Below, in pieces: positions 4,427-5,565 of a stretch of DNA of 5,565 nucleotides (positions are counted from its first letter, which is position 1; each line of letters begins with the position of its first letter). The translations under genes and the position numbers were made by a program. Under the pieces are notes generated by a model. The model was not told the origin of the DNA. It saw only the letters and a program-made list of their open reading frames with translations, and did not search any database. Origin of the DNA: Victivallales bacterium (lineage in GTDB: Bacteria; Verrucomicrobiota; Lentisphaeria; Oligosphaerales; Oligosphaeraceae); the NCBI GenBank assembly GCA_017458805.1, contig JAFTAC010000508.1, positions 1 through 5,565 of the forward strand, in the 5' to 3' direction.

Positions 4427-5565
4427 ATGGAAAAGAAGCTGAAAATATGCCATGTCATCACGAGGATGATTGTCGGTGGTGCGCAGGAGAACACCCTCTA
4501 CACCTGCCAGGGGCTTCTGGAGAACGGTCATGACGTGACATTGGTCACGGGGCCGTCGCCAGGCCCCGAGGGCGAGCTGCTGAGCCGCACTTGCCCCGAG
4601 GGGTTGAAGATCATCGAGGTGCCTGATCTGGTGCGCGAGCTTAGCCCCAAGAAGGATTGGCGCGCATACAAGCAGTTGCGGGAGATTTTCCGTGAGCAGC
4701 AGTTCGACGTCGTGCACACGCACGCTTCGAAGGCGGGGATATTGGGGCGCATTGCCGCCCGCAAGGAGGGTGTGCCCTTTATCGTTCATACCGTGCATGG
4801 GCAGCCCTTCTTCAGGGGACAGTTCTTCCTGCTGAACTGGTTCTATATTGTCGCCGAGTTCATCGCCGCGCGCTACTGCGACAAGATTTTCGCGGTTGCA
4901 AAGGCGATGGTGGAGCAGTGCGTTTCCGCTCACGTCGCTCCGCGCGAAAAGTACAAGGTGGTCTATAGCGGCATGGACTTGAACGCCTACCTGAAGGCGC
5001 AGCCTGACCCCGAGTTGAAGCACCTGCTGGGCATCGGGGAGAACGACCCGGTGGTGGGATGCATTGCAAGGCTCTTCCCGCTCAAGGGACACGACACGCT
5101 CATCGAGGCGGCCCCGCAAATCGTCAATGCCTTCCCGAACGTCAAGTTCCTGCTGATTGGCGACGGCATTCTGCGCGAGAAGTTGGAGGCTAAAATCGCG
5201 CAGCTGGGCCTTACCGACCACTTCATCTTCACGGGGCTTGTGTCACCTTCGGAGGTCTGCCGATACACCCCGCTTATGAGCGTTCTGGCACATCTTTCCC
5301 TGCGTGAAGGCCTGCCGCGCGCCGTTGTTCAGGCCTTGGCGACCGCCGTCCCCGTGGTGGCCTATCCGCTGGACGGCACGCCAGAGGTGGTCAACAATGG
5401 CCTTACGGGCATCCTCTGCCAGATGCAGACACCCGAGGAGGTTGCTAAGGAAATCATTATCCTGCTGCGTGACAACAAGAGGCGTATAGAGATGGGCCAG
5501 CGTGGGCAGGCAGCCGTCAAGCGCGACTTTGGCTGGCGACACATGGCACACATCATTGAGGAGGA
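4427..5565 (+). CDS. Family 4 glycosyltransferase, GT-B fold (3' end just outside window)
   Basis: The 379 codons present cover nearly the whole of a GT4 retaining glycosyltransferase, which moves a sugar from a nucleotide-sugar donor to a lipid-linked or polysaccharide acceptor at the cytoplasmic membrane face. The N-terminal acceptor lobe begins KICHVITRMIVGGAQ (5-20) with the glycine turn at 17-18, and has HTHASKAGILGR (97-108) and VHTVHGQPF (120-128). The C-terminal donor lobe has ARLFPLKGHD (214-223) with phosphate-binding Arg215 and Lys220, then LLIGDG (242-247). REGLPRAVVQALA (293-305) follows, where the usual EX7E motif reads Glu294 ... Gln302. PEVV at 319-322 ends the conserved core. 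No stop is reached, and a short tail is probably missing. The start has AGGAGG at 4416-4421. It is the fifth gene of the cluster, 16 bases after hflX. The exact sugar and acceptor cannot be read from sequence; capsule, exopolysaccharide or LPS synthesis is possible. Confidence 0.92.
   Translation, partial: MEKKLKICHVITRMIVGGAQENTLYTCQGLLENGHDVTLVTGPSPGPEGELLSRTCPEGLKIIEVPDLVRELSPKKDWRAYKQLREIFREQQFDVVHTHASKAGILGRIAARKEGVPFIVHTVHGQPFFRGQFFLLNWFYIVAEFIAARYCDKIFAVAKAMVEQCVSAHVAPREKYKVVYSGMDLNAYLKAQPDPELKHLLGIGENDPVVGCIARLFPLKGHDTLIEAAPQIVNAFPNVKFLLIGDGILREKLEAKIAQLGLTDHFIFTGLVSPSEVCRYTPLMSVLAHLSLREGLPRAVVQALATAVPVVAYPLDGTPEVVNNGLTGILCQMQTPEEVAKEIIILLRDNKRRIEMGQRGQAAVKRDFGWRHMAHIIEE

Noticed and set aside
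4391..5221. Long open frame of 276 codons on the minus strand, opposite the glycosyltransferase
   Set aside because: It lies opposite a clear GT4 gene, shows no recognisable motif, and is the usual by-product of GC-rich codon use.

Overview
The window is a GC-rich bacterial chromosome segment with six protein-coding genes. One gene runs leftward off the left edge. Five run rightward as a tightly packed cluster, and the last is cut by the right edge just short of its end. There are no tRNA or rRNA genes, CRISPR arrays, insertion sequences or phage genes. The taxon is not certain. A Hanks-type kinase fused to a zinc ribbon, an NTF2-like membrane-anchored protein beside hflX, and a compact signal peptidase together suggest the PVC group (Lentisphaerae/Kiritimatiellae-like). 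That is an inference from gene style, not a proven assignment.

Left part (1-584, minus): the N-terminal 194 residues of a serine/threonine protein kinase. It has a four-cysteine zinc ribbon, then a glycine-rich loop, the VAIK-type lysine and the start of the catalytic loop. The loop reads FRD instead of HRD.

Divergent intergenic region (585-811): on the kinase side, an imperfect 23-bp tandem repeat (two full copies and one partial) runs into a perfect 6-bp hairpin. On the other side is a strikingly AT-rich stretch with promoter-like sequences facing both ways.

Right part (812-5565, plus): rodA (SEDS peptidoglycan polymerase, with an unusually long loop), lepB (compact signal peptidase I), an uncharacterised 165-residue membrane-anchored protein, hflX (ribosome-associated GTPase) and a GT4 glycosyltransferase. 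Gaps between the genes are 4, 49, 6 and 16 bases, and most starts have a clear Shine-Dalgarno sequence, so one operon is likely. A promoter-like element near the 3' end of hflX may add separate transcription of the glycosyltransferase. RodA, LepB and the glycosyltransferase all serve envelope construction or export. HflX adds a ribosome-rescue function. The small anchored protein has no known role. No clearly new system is visible. The best candidates for a second look are the repeat/hairpin block, the RodA loop insertion, the variant kinase and the unknown anchored protein.
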